Source: Lachnospiraceae bacterium
GTDB taxonomy: Bacteria > Bacillota > Clostridia > Lachnospirales > Lachnospiraceae
Length of the DNA stretch: 64,000 nucleotides
Assembly: GCA_016287675.1 (NCBI GenBank)
Contig: JAEFAR010000007.1
Span: 1 to 64,000, forward strand
Reading direction: 5' to 3'
Part shown: piece after piece, positions 17,645 through 24,840 of the stretch
Numbering within the stretch: position 1 is the stretch's first letter
Layout: each line of letters starts with the position of its first letter
Program-made: the position numbers and the translations under genes
Notes under the pieces: model-generated
What the model saw: only the letters and a program-made list of their open reading frames with translations
Told to the model about the DNA's origin: nothing
Database searches by the model: none

Positions 17645-17698
17645 GTCGTCAGGCCTCAGACCTGACGACTTTTTTCTTGTCTTCTGACGACTTTTTTA
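17645..17698 (+). terminator. Terminator with duplicated 3' arm
   Basis: GTCGTCAGG (17645-17653) pairs with CCTGACGAC (17661-17669) and TTTTTT. A second CTGACGACTTTTTT at 17684-17697 could pair with the same 5' arm, so two mutually exclusive terminators share one arm. Confidence 0.75.
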
Positions 17699-17753
17699 AG
17701 ATACTTCTGATTTTTCCCATACTTTTTATCATAAAAATAAAAAGGAGGAGAAA

Positions 17754-18002
17754 ATGAATCGAACACAAAGAGCTGTTAAGAAAGTCTGTCACAAAGCTTT
17801 CGACCACGCCAAGCGCGAAAAACGTCAGGCGTTATACGAGAGCAAAGAAGTTCCGTTTTATGTCGGAACCGACGGCTTCGGCAAAAAGGCGGAAAAACTT
17901 AAGTCCGCAGTCAGAAACGAAAAGTCTTTAAAAGTTTGGCACCGCAAAATGGTGCAGGATTACGCTGGAAATAACTCCATTAAGGAGGTAAGGACAGCCT
18001 GA
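17754..18002 (+). CDS. Small basic hypothetical protein
   Basis: An 82-residue, strongly basic protein (Lys and Arg throughout) with an AAAGGAGGAG ribosome site. It is predicted helical and could bind nucleic acid. It is the last gene before a stretch (18.0-19.5 kb) with few ACGAC pentamers, so the cassette border lies near its stop codon. Confidence 0.55.
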   Translation: MNRTQRAVKKVCHKAFDHAKREKRQALYESKEVPFYVGTDGFGKKAEKLKSAVRNEKSLKVWHRKMVQDYAGNNSIKEVRTA

Positions 18003-18006
18003 TCTA

Positions 18007-18261
18007 ATGTCAGAGAGACATACCGCATGTTACACGTGGAGAGGCCCACAAGCAGGTATTGGCGACGTGAACCCGAAGCCCTCGAAGAAGGTGATGTTTG
18101 GATATCAACATGTTTCGGACTACATCCGTCAAGAAGATATGATTCGGGAGATCAGTTCTGTCAGTCGCTATGGGACAGTATATTGCCATTGGGCAGTATG
18201 CAGAGCCTACAGGCGACAACAGCAACACAGCCGTAATCCACACACAGGCAACACTGTTTGA
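18007..18261 (+). CDS. Doubtful ORF overlapping the PAPS-reductase-like gene
   Basis: An 84-codon frame starting 5 bases after the previous gene. The first 50 codons look coding. The last 30 overlap the next gene in another frame and look like a shadow. It may be the N-terminal remnant of a frameshifted gene fused to the reductase. The only ribosome-like site (AAGGAGG at 17981-17987) is 19 bases from the ATG. Confidence 0.3.
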   Translation: MSERHTACYTWRGPQAGIGDVNPKPSKKVMFGYQHVSDYIRQEDMIREISSVSRYGTVYCHWAVCRAYRRQQQHSRNPHTGNTV

Positions 18262-19288
18262 TGCGCTGGAGACACTGCCTATCAACCAGACAGTTGCTGA
18301 CAATTTCACTATCGCATGGTCAAAGATCAACAGCCCGCTATACAAGAAGATCCTATGTACTATAAGCGGGGGATCCGACAGCGACGTGATGCTCGATATC
18401 CTTACCAAATGTGACAAGGATAAAAAGATCGAGTATGTATTTTGTAACACCGGGCTTGAGTACCAGGCGACCAAGGACCACCTTGATGAGCTTGAGAAAA
18501 GGTATGATGTTAAGATCCAAAGAGTAAGACCTAAATGGCCTATTCCCGCAGCAGTAAAGAAATATGGTCAGCCGTTTCTCAACAAAAGACCGGTTTCTGA
18601 ATACATGCAAAGATTACAGAAACATGGATTTCAATGGGAAGACAAACCTTACGAAGAACTGATACAAAAGTATCCCCAGTGTCAATCAGCTTTGGGTTGG
18701 TGGTGTAATAAACACCAGAGCGATCGGTTTAATATCAGGAACAACAAGCTTCTTAAGGAATTTATCATCCGGAATCCCCCGACATTCCAGATATCACCCA
18801 AATGCTGTAATAAATCCAAAAAGAGTATTGTGCACGAGTTTATGGACTCTGGCAAATACGATCTCGACGTGTACGGTGTACGTAAAGCTGAGGGTGGCGC
18901 AAGGTCTACTGCGTACCACAATTGTTTTAACTGTTCAACAAAAGGTGATTACGATGAGTATCGTCCGCTGTATTGGTATAAGAATAGCGATAAGGAGGAT
19001 TATTGCACCGCTTGCAATATCAAACACAGCCGTTGTTATACCGAATACGGACTCAAGCGAACTGGATGTGCCGGATGTCCTTTTGGAAGGGACTTTGAAG
19101 AAGAATTGAAGGTTATGGAGAAGTTCGAACCCAACCTGTTCGTGGCAGCTAATAACATCTTCAAGGAGTCGTACGAATACACGAGAGCTTATCGTAAATT
19201 CGTGGCGGAGCACTCAAAAGAACACGCGAAACCGGATCTGACAGCACAAGGTGGTTATCAGATGACGATCTTTGATTTCCTGAAGTAA
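18170..19288 (+). CDS. PAPS reductase-family protein (DndC-like)
   Basis: A 372-residue protein of the adenine nucleotide alpha-hydrolase fold. The PP-loop SGGSDSDVMLDI lies near residue 66. The C-terminal half has clustered cysteines (CCNKSKK; CTACNIKHSRC; TGCAGCPFG) expected to hold an iron-sulfur cluster. Relatives include phage PAPS reductases and DndC of the phosphorothioation system. No dndB, dndD, dndE or cysteine desulfurase gene is nearby, so classic DNA phosphorothioation is not supported. The start at ATG 18170 has a weak ribosome site. Codon use and the lack of ACGAC pentamers differ from the neighbours, which suggests recent acquisition. Confidence 0.8.
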   Translation: MGQYIAIGQYAEPTGDNSNTAVIHTQATLFDALETLPINQTVADNFTIAWSKINSPLYKKILCTISGGSDSDVMLDILTKCDKDKKIEYVFCNTGLEYQATKDHLDELEKRYDVKIQRVRPKWPIPAAVKKYGQPFLNKRPVSEYMQRLQKHGFQWEDKPYEELIQKYPQCQSALGWWCNKHQSDRFNIRNNKLLKEFIIRNPPTFQISPKCCNKSKKSIVHEFMDSGKYDLDVYGVRKAEGGARSTAYHNCFNCSTKGDYDEYRPLYWYKNSDKEDYCTACNIKHSRCYTEYGLKRTGCAGCPFGRDFEEELKVMEKFEPNLFVAANNIFKESYEYTRAYRKFVAEHSKEHAKPDLTAQGGYQMTIFDFLK

Positions 19289-19300
19289 ACCAAACAACCT

Positions 19301-19434
19301 CCCGCAGAGGTATCATTACCACACCCCTGCGGGATAGGGTGTGGTGGAAAATCCGAAATTGTTAGAGAGTTTGCTCTTATTTTGTCCGAGGTACATTTTT
19401 AAAGCTTGTTGCCAATGCAATAAGCATTTTTTTT
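19301..19434 (+). ncRNA. Candidate structured RNA or 3' UTR with pseudoknot potential
   Basis: ACCACACCC (19318-19326) and GGGTGTGGT (19337-19345) form a 9-bp hairpin whose loop, CTGCGGG (19327-19333), is complementary to CCCGCAG (19301-19307) upstream. That is a compact pseudoknot. A terminator follows (GCTTGTTGC 19404-19412, GCAATAAGC 19417-19425, then eight T). It could be the 3' end of the reductase mRNA or a separate small RNA. No known RNA family is recognised. Confidence 0.4.
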
Positions 19435-19572
19435 GCAATAAAAAGGAAGCCGCAGAGGACTTCCTTGATCTCTCTTTGTAATAAACCTCGCATTTACGGT
19501 AACGAAACCTCGGGGAATCATATTCCAGCATACATTGATGAAACGTCTGCGCATAGTAAAATACTTAGGTAC
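19435..19572. other. Convergent intergenic stretch
   Basis: Lies between the plus-strand reductase cassette and the minus-strand operon. It holds one further hairpin (AAGGAAG / CTTCCTT near 19446-19468) that could terminate the minus-strand transcript or protect RNA ends. No ORF with a ribosome site was found. Confidence 0.4.
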
Positions 19573-20337
19573 TTACTCGTCGGCATCCATTAAAAATCCT
19601 ATCTCGTCTGCATATGCGCCCACAATTTCGTCGAAGCCATTGTCCTCATCAGGGCTTTTAAACCTTCCTCCCTGGAGCGCAAGCTCAAGATTCGGGAATA
19701 TATTTCTCGCCAGTCGTACGTCAACTTCTGCTCCGGGATATGATCTCACGACGTTATATACGGTTTGGCATATATATTTGTCATCACTTGACTCAATGCT
19801 GTTTTTGATCGCAGCTGCAAACAAGAAAGGAATATTGTATTCCCTGCATAAGCCTATGAGCTTATTAAACGACTCTCTGCATTTTTCAAAAGCTTCTGTT
19901 TTGTCAAATTCCGTATAGTCGTCGGGCCTGAGCGACGTGGTGTAATGTATAATGCGGTCGTCAGTGATTTCACAGGATTTTCCTTTTAAGTCGTCGTTTT
20001 GATTAATCTCAAGATCAAGACCTCTTAAAGCAGCAACCGCGGGAGGGAAGATATCAGTGCAGAGTTTCATATCTTCCATGGAGCCGGTAAGGCAACCATC
20101 AATCTCATACATCGTATCAAAACGATCGGGGCTTTTATCTCTTGTCTTGCCAGGACCGGAAGTTTCGATGTTTTCCAGTGCAGCTGCGAATATAAATGGA
20201 ATGTTGTTAATCTTGCAAACTGTTTTAATGTCAATTAACAGCGCAGTACAGTTCTCTCTGAACAGCCCTTTCTTATCGTACTGTGTAAGAATTGTAAACT
20301 CTGCATTGTTGGAATGCATAAGAGACTGTGTAATCAT
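19573..20337 (-). CDS. Hypothetical protein with tandem internal duplication
   Basis: A 254-residue cytoplasmic protein, last gene of a four-gene minus-strand operon, with GGGAGGG upstream of its ATG. Two repeats of about 95 residues are visible. The first contains NNIPFIFAAALENIE and ends FPPAVAALRGLDL. The second contains YNIPFLFAAAIKNSIE and ends FPNLELALQGGRF. The repeat core (N-I-P-F-x-F-A-A-A) is hydrophobic beta-helix. No known family is recognised. The duplication suggests a pseudo-dimer. Confidence 0.65.
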   Translation of the reverse strand: MITQSLMHSNNAEFTILTQYDKKGLFRENCTALLIDIKTVCKINNIPFIFAAALENIETSGPGKTRDKSPDRFDTMYEIDGCLTGSMEDMKLCTDIFPPAVAALRGLDLEINQNDDLKGKSCEITDDRIIHYTTSLRPDDYTEFDKTEAFEKCRESFNKLIGLCREYNIPFLFAAAIKNSIESSDDKYICQTVYNVVRSYPGAEVDVRLARNIFPNLELALQGGRFKSPDEDNGFDEIVGAYADEIGFLMDADE

Positions 20338-20344
20338 TAGACGT

Positions 20345-20830
20345 TTAACCCTCCCTGTTTAAAATCTCATACAAATAGCTACTTTGCCGCGCTTCTCGCC
20401 GACCGTTGTAGCTGTATTTTTTTATTATGACCACTTTTTCGTCCGGTGGCGTCTTTAAAGCATTGCTCCTCTTAAGCAACGCCATCTGCAATGGTATCAA
20501 TGCTTCATCAGCTATGTAAGATGCCATGTTCTGGACTGTTAGAGCGTTTCTGAGAACTGCCTTACAGAACGCGTTACGGTAACGTTTCTTTATTCCTTGC
20601 AATAAAGCACAGGTTTTCCTGTCACCGTTAGGAATAAGGACTGCCAAATGCATGTTATAACTATGTTCCAAATCGATTTCAAGTGGCCTATCGTATTTTA
20701 TGGAATATGCTACTCCGTTCGCATACGACATAAGGGAATCCTCGAACATTTGCTTAAGGGAATACCCATTAGTGGCGAATGCGATCAAGTCGGCATCAAA
20801 TAACTTATATAATCGTATGTCGATGCGCAT
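20345..20830 (-). CDS. Hypothetical protein in signal-peptidase operon
   Basis: A 161-residue protein with only one base between its start and the end of the signal peptidase gene, so translation is coupled. The N-terminus (MRIDIRLYKLFDADLIAF) resembles short plasmid-borne proteins of unknown function seen in Clostridia. The C-terminus is basic (YSYNGRREARQSS). There is no TM segment. It may be a plasmid maintenance or DNA-binding protein, but this is unproven. Confidence 0.6.
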   Translation of the reverse strand: MRIDIRLYKLFDADLIAFATNGYSLKQMFEDSLMSYANGVAYSIKYDRPLEIDLEHSYNMHLAVLIPNGDRKTCALLQGIKKRYRNAFCKAVLRNALTVQNMASYIADEALIPLQMALLKRSNALKTPPDEKVVIIKKYSYNGRREARQSSYLYEILNREG

Positions 20831-20831
20831 T

Positions 20832-21344
20832 TTAATGTTTTCCCTCCTCTGATTTTTTCGAAGTTTTCACGACATGAGTAATTCGTGGCTTTTTAACAGG
20901 CCCAAAGACTCTGGAGTCGGATGAACAATTTCTGTTGTCTCCCAAGAGAAAATACTCGTTTCTGTCGAGAACCAACGGCTGATTTCTGAGAAGCCCGGGA
21001 TTGTAAATATCATCGTAATTTTCGAGTAGCAATTCGCCGTTTATGTAAACACGTCCGTTGGAAATGGTGACGGTCTCTCCGGGTAACCCCACGACTCTTT
21101 TTATAAGTCTTTTGCCGTCAATACGTACGATGACGACGTCGTTTCGGCAAATATCAGAAGAGAAGAGAGTGCTTTTTACAGGCACGATCTGCATATTATG
21201 ATATGTCGGCTCCATAGAAGATCCGGAAACCACGACGAAAAACATGTTGAATACGAATATAACGAATAACGTCGTGAGCATAGAGACCAGGATCTTGCCG
21301 TAAGTCGTGTGGAAAAAGCCTTTGAAAAAATCTTTGAGAGTCAT
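20832..21344 (-). CDS. Signal peptidase I
   Basis: A 170-residue membrane serine protease that removes signal peptides from exported proteins. One N-terminal TM helix (about residues 18-39) is followed by SGSSMEPT with catalytic Ser43, IKRVVGLPGE with catalytic Lys82, and the family box GDNRNCSSDSR. Length and order are typical of Gram-positive type I signal peptidases. The host surely has its own copies. A plasmid-borne one suggests a dedicated client, such as the Tad-like secretion proteins or the signal-peptide-bearing surface proteins in this window. Confidence 0.95.
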   Translation of the reverse strand: MTLKDFFKGFFHTTYGKILVSMLTTLFVIFVFNMFFVVVSGSSMEPTYHNMQIVPVKSTLFSSDICRNDVVIVRIDGKRLIKRVVGLPGETVTISNGRVYINGELLLENYDDIYNPGLLRNQPLVLDRNEYFLLGDNRNCSSDSRVFGPVKKPRITHVVKTSKKSEEGKH

Positions 21345-21346
21345 AT

Positions 21347-21700
21347 TTATCCACCTAAGACAGTCGTGTTTTTCACGGCAACCTTGATTTTGCTCTCGGA
21401 ATGCTTAAGAATCTCAACGTTAAGTGACTGTCTTTTCCCTCTGAATCTGAATTTATAGCCGGTGAGATTAATGAACGGATCCTCGGCAATTTTCTCACTT
21501 ATCTTATCCACGATACCCGTGAAGTCGTCTATGTTCATTCTGTTCGCGCAGTGTGCAGTCTCCTGTTCGGGACATACATAAAACGCAGCAGAAAAACGCT
21601 CGGGACTTTGGACGATGTGCATCTGCTCGCCGCAATCGGAGTGTAGGGAGCAATAGATTTCTATCATATCCCACACACCTGTAACTGTGATCTTTGACAT
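21347..21700 (-). CDS. Hypothetical Cys-containing protein, first gene of the minus-strand operon
   Basis: A 117-residue protein with cysteine pairs CSLHSDCGE and CPEQETAHC, which could bind zinc. The C-terminal half is beta-rich and basic. The gap to the signal peptidase gene is two bases. Its promoter must lie in 21701-21850, where a perfect dyad is found. Function unknown. Confidence 0.6.
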   Translation of the reverse strand: MSKITVTGVWDMIEIYCSLHSDCGEQMHIVQSPERFSAAFYVCPEQETAHCANRMNIDDFTGIVDKISEKIAEDPFINLTGYKFRFRGKRQSLNVEILKHSESKIKVAVKNTTVLGG

Positions 21701-21748
21701 AGAAGTCCTTCTTTCTAACGTGACGTATTTTTTTTATTCACGCTCTTT

Positions 21749-21772
21749 GTGCTCATAATGTATTTTGAGCAC
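21749..21772. promoter_or_regulatory. Dyad operator between divergent genes
   Basis: Perfect arms GTGCTCA (21749-21755) and TGAGCAC (21766-21772), flanked by TTT and AAA. CATAAT overlaps the spacer (21754-21759). It is located between divergent genes 21700 and 21851, where an operator would control both. Confidence 0.5.
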
Positions 21773-21850
21773 GTAAAGGTCGCTTTTTAAAAATACGTTT
21801 CTTGTGCTTTAGCGACGTAATCATTTCTCTAAAAAGAAAGGAAAAACAAC

Positions 21851-22474
21851 ATGGAAAAAACAAAGCAAAACAACGTCGGATTCATCAACCAGGTAACAGC
21901 CATTGGTCGTATAGGCCGTGGCAGTGGTGGGGGCATATTATACCTCATAACCAAAAAAGCCCAGAAGGTGCAGATCGTAAAAATCAAGTGCGCGTCCACA
22001 GCTCTCACTGGATTCTCTGAAGGCGATTACGTAGAAGTAGCCGGTCACATCGGAAGCTTCAGAAAGAGAGTCTCTCCCAAGGAATATTCCTTCAGACAGG
22101 TTATCATGGCGGACAAGATTACCAAAGCCAAGACATTGATCGAAGATGCCTTTGGTGAAGAAGTAAAAGGCAAATTCGGGCCTGAAATGATGTTAAAGTT
22201 AGCCCTGTCAGGCAAGGTCACTTATCTTAAGAATGACGGTGACTGGGTAAGAGCGGGCGTGAATACTTCCTCTGTCAAAGGAAAAAGCAATTCGGTCATC
22301 CTGAGCGTCCCCAAGAAGATCGTATCAAAAGATATGCCTGTGATTGGCGACAATGTAATGGCCGTGGCGACTATCGACTGCAAGTCAAGAAACTACACGA
22401 CTGGGGAACTGGCTGGATCAAGACGCCATTATCAGGATATCATCGTATCGGATTTTGCAAAGCGCCGTGCTTGA
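21851..22474 (+). CDS. Tandem OB-fold protein (SSB-like)
   Basis: A 207-residue protein with two beta-barrel modules. The first, residues 9-90, reads NQVTAIGRIGRG then GDYVEVAGHIGSF. The second, residues about 115-205, reads ALSGKVTYLKNDGDWVRAGV then DNVMAVATIDCKS. Each follows the OB pattern seen in SSB and primosomal proteins. It is basic at both ends. There is no acidic SSB tip. It is probably a second single-strand-binding protein of the element. It is followed by a strong terminator. Confidence 0.6.
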   Translation: MEKTKQNNVGFINQVTAIGRIGRGSGGGILYLITKKAQKVQIVKIKCASTALTGFSEGDYVEVAGHIGSFRKRVSPKEYSFRQVIMADKITKAKTLIEDAFGEEVKGKFGPEMMLKLALSGKVTYLKNDGDWVRAGVNTSSVKGKSNSVILSVPKKIVSKDMPVIGDNVMAVATIDCKSRNYTTGELAGSRRHYQDIIVSDFAKRRA

Positions 22475-22498
22475 TAAAACCATAATAGCGTAAAGGTT

Positions 22499-22528
22499 AA
22501 GTGCAGACATATAGCTGCACTTTTTTTT
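22499..22528 (+). terminator. Terminator after the tandem OB gene
   Basis: AAGTGCAG and CTGCACTT with an 8-base loop, followed by eight T. It separates this gene from the convergent RecD2 gene. Confidence 0.9.
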
Positions 22529-22545
22529 ACGACTCTTTTTTCCTT

Positions 22546-24681
22546 TCATATTTTGAGCCGGAGAGCGTCTTTAAGCCCTGTGACACGACTCTTTTCCATA
22601 TAGTTACCAATAGTCTTTTTTAAAGCGTTGCCCTCATATAAGAGTTTCACGCTTTTCTTTGCTCTTGTCACTTCAACGTACAAGAGTTGTCTGAGCATTA
22701 ACGACTTCGGGTTGTTAGGACAGACAATAATAACGTCGTCCCATTCGCCGCCCTGGGACTTATGGGCTGTCTTTGCATAATTCAAGTCTATGTCATCTAT
22801 TTCTCCTCCTGAAAGTGTGATATTTGAGTCGTCGCTTCTAAGCGTTACGTAGAAGTTACGACCTTTTTTCTCGATTTTTGTAATCATGCCTTCCTGCCCG
22901 TTAAAGTATTTCTTCTCATAATTATTTCTGTTAAACAGGATTCGGTCCCCGACAACAAAGCGATAATCGCCGTAAACAATAGAATCCGGATTTTTCCCAG
23001 CTTTCATACACGACTTTTGGATAAGCCTGTTAAGATTTACCGATCCGGAATAAAACTTTGGATTTCGTGAAGGCGTGAACACCTGGGTGTCAAGGCCAGA
23101 CAAAAAGTCGTGAGAGGACAAAGATACAGCGGTTTCAACCATTACCTTTTCATCCTCAAAGCGCATGAGATGAAAGTTTCCGGCCTCGGTGAGATTGGCA
23201 TCGCCTGCCAAAATCTTTTTGCTGTTACTGATAATAGCAGAGCGGGAGTCGTCCTGTCTGAATATATGTGTGAAATGATAAGTTTCGATTTTTCCACTCT
23301 TAAGAAGATCGGAAAAAACATTCCCGGGGCCTACTGATGCGATCTGATGCTCGTCACCGGAAAGGATGACCAAGGCTCCATTCTTAACGCATCTTAAAAG
23401 ATAAGAAAATAATTCCTCATCAACCATTGAACCTTCGTCAATAATCCAGATGTCTGAAAGCAACTGCTCCGTGATCATATTTTCCTTTGAAAACGGCGTA
23501 AGCTTAATTGTTTTGTGGCAGGTTTCCGCAGGATATCCTGTGGCGTCTCGAAGCCTTTTGGCAGCATTGCCCGTAGGCGCACAGAGAGTGACACCATTAT
23601 AGACATAGTTTGTTCTGTACATGGCAAGAAGACCGCGGATGAAAGTTGTTTTTCCTGTTCCGGGTCCGCCCTCCAATATCTTGATGCCGGATCTATCAAG
23701 GAGTTTAAATGCATTACGTTGCTCATCTGAATAGGATATGTTAAGTGCTTTTTCAACAGCATCAATGGAGCAGTGCGACATATCGAGGCTTACCGCTGAC
23801 TGTTGAATACGGCCGATATTTTCGACGATTGCATCTTCATAAACGGCGTCGTCGGCCAAATAAGCATAGATCCCTCTATCGGTGAAAGATAAGCTGTAGG
23901 CCGACGAACACAGTTCTTCAGCAATGAATATCTTCTTGCTTTTAAATACTGTCTCTTCACTTTTTTCGATCCATTCTATAAGTTTTACCAGCTCATGAAA
24001 TTCGATACGCGTATTGCCACTGTTTCTGTTTCTCCTCATGGCGTTTAACACGACTGCATGCATTCTTTTTTTGTCATACGACTTAAGGCCGTATTCGGAA
24101 GCAACTTTATCGCATATCTTAAGTGGCACTTCGCCAAATATCAGCATCGTATAAGGATTGTTTTCTATCGTCTTGAAAACGTTAAGGGCAAACTGATCAA
24201 AAAGACGGGATGCTGAATAATAACTCCCGCCGAGGGATCTGATATTATCATATGTTTTTTCCTGAACCTTGAGCCCGTATATATCGAGAAGACATTTCTC
24301 AACGTATTTTGATGTTTTTGACACCCTTTCGGACATGCTTTTCACGACGTCCTCGGATGTAAGCTTATCCATAAAGTCGTATCCTAATTCTTCAACCATT
24401 TTCATCGCCATATCTTCTCCAATGAAATCGAAACGGCTCTTGGCTAAAAAGACTGATGTCGTGTCGGAAGAGATTGGTGTAAGGTTTATTTGCTGCACCT
24501 TAAAAACGTCGTTAGTTGTATAGGAACCCACGATCTTAAGAGGTGTATAACGAGAGTAGAAGATGCAGATGCCTTCACACAACACTGCTTTCTGGGAGTC
24601 GGGAAGATCCAGGTAAAAAGTACTTTCACCGGTTTTCTCATTACGTTTTATGAAGTTTTGAAATGTGCCTAAAATTTCCAT
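22546..24681 (-). CDS. RecD2-like SF1 helicase, paralogue A
   Basis: A 711-residue 5'-3' DNA helicase of the RecD2/TraA class. The N-terminal 300 residues hold the RecD2-type helical region (NPYTMLIFGEVPLKICDKVA). Walker A is GGPGTGKTTF (about 338-347), Walker B is IWIIDEGSMVD with the DE pair at 415-416, motif III is LSGDEHQIASVGPG, and the UvrD-like end has KTAHKSQGGEWD and VTRAKKSV. It is oriented opposite to the second RecD2 gene, sharing the 160-base intergenic region. No RecB or RecC is present, so it acts alone, probably in replication or recombination. Confidence 0.92.
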   Translation of the reverse strand: MEILGTFQNFIKRNEKTGESTFYLDLPDSQKAVLCEGICIFYSRYTPLKIVGSYTTNDVFKVQQINLTPISSDTTSVFLAKSRFDFIGEDMAMKMVEELGYDFMDKLTSEDVVKSMSERVSKTSKYVEKCLLDIYGLKVQEKTYDNIRSLGGSYYSASRLFDQFALNVFKTIENNPYTMLIFGEVPLKICDKVASEYGLKSYDKKRMHAVVLNAMRRNRNSGNTRIEFHELVKLIEWIEKSEETVFKSKKIFIAEELCSSAYSLSFTDRGIYAYLADDAVYEDAIVENIGRIQQSAVSLDMSHCSIDAVEKALNISYSDEQRNAFKLLDRSGIKILEGGPGTGKTTFIRGLLAMYRTNYVYNGVTLCAPTGNAAKRLRDATGYPAETCHKTIKLTPFSKENMITEQLLSDIWIIDEGSMVDEELFSYLLRCVKNGALVILSGDEHQIASVGPGNVFSDLLKSGKIETYHFTHIFRQDDSRSAIISNSKKILAGDANLTEAGNFHLMRFEDEKVMVETAVSLSSHDFLSGLDTQVFTPSRNPKFYSGSVNLNRLIQKSCMKAGKNPDSIVYGDYRFVVGDRILFNRNNYEKKYFNGQEGMITKIEKKGRNFYVTLRSDDSNITLSGGEIDDIDLNYAKTAHKSQGGEWDDVIIVCPNNPKSLMLRQLLYVEVTRAKKSVKLLYEGNALKKTIGNYMEKSRVTGLKDALRLKI

Positions 24682-24760
24682 ACCTTTCGCCTCTAAAGAT
24701 TATTCTTCGAAAATAGGATGTTTTAAATGGGGTTCTATGGTGAGAAAAAATCTAAAATGT

Positions 24761-24793
24761 GATTTTTAGACACTGTAGAGAACAAAAGATAAT
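24761..24793 (+). promoter_or_regulatory. Shared promoter element, copy 3
   Basis: TTTAGA (24765-24770), 17 bases, GATAAT (24788-24793), with CACTGTAGAGAAC at the start of the spacer as in copies at 11771 and 16434. It drives the plus-strand RecD2 gene. Confidence 0.7.
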
Positions 24794-24840
24794 AAATCAT
24801 TTTTATACAATATATAATGTTGAAATGAGAAAGGAATTTT

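Noticed and set aside
17548-17757. 69-codon plus-strand ORF
   Set aside because: It runs across a strong terminator, has no ribosome site and ends in poly-Lys/Phe codons.
18027-18236. 69-codon ORF in the PAPS-reductase leader
   Set aside because: It overlaps two other frames and has no ribosome site. It may be a remnant at most.
18170-19288. Complete DNA phosphorothioation (dnd) system
   Set aside because: Only a DndC-like gene is present. The other dnd genes and a desulfurase are absent.
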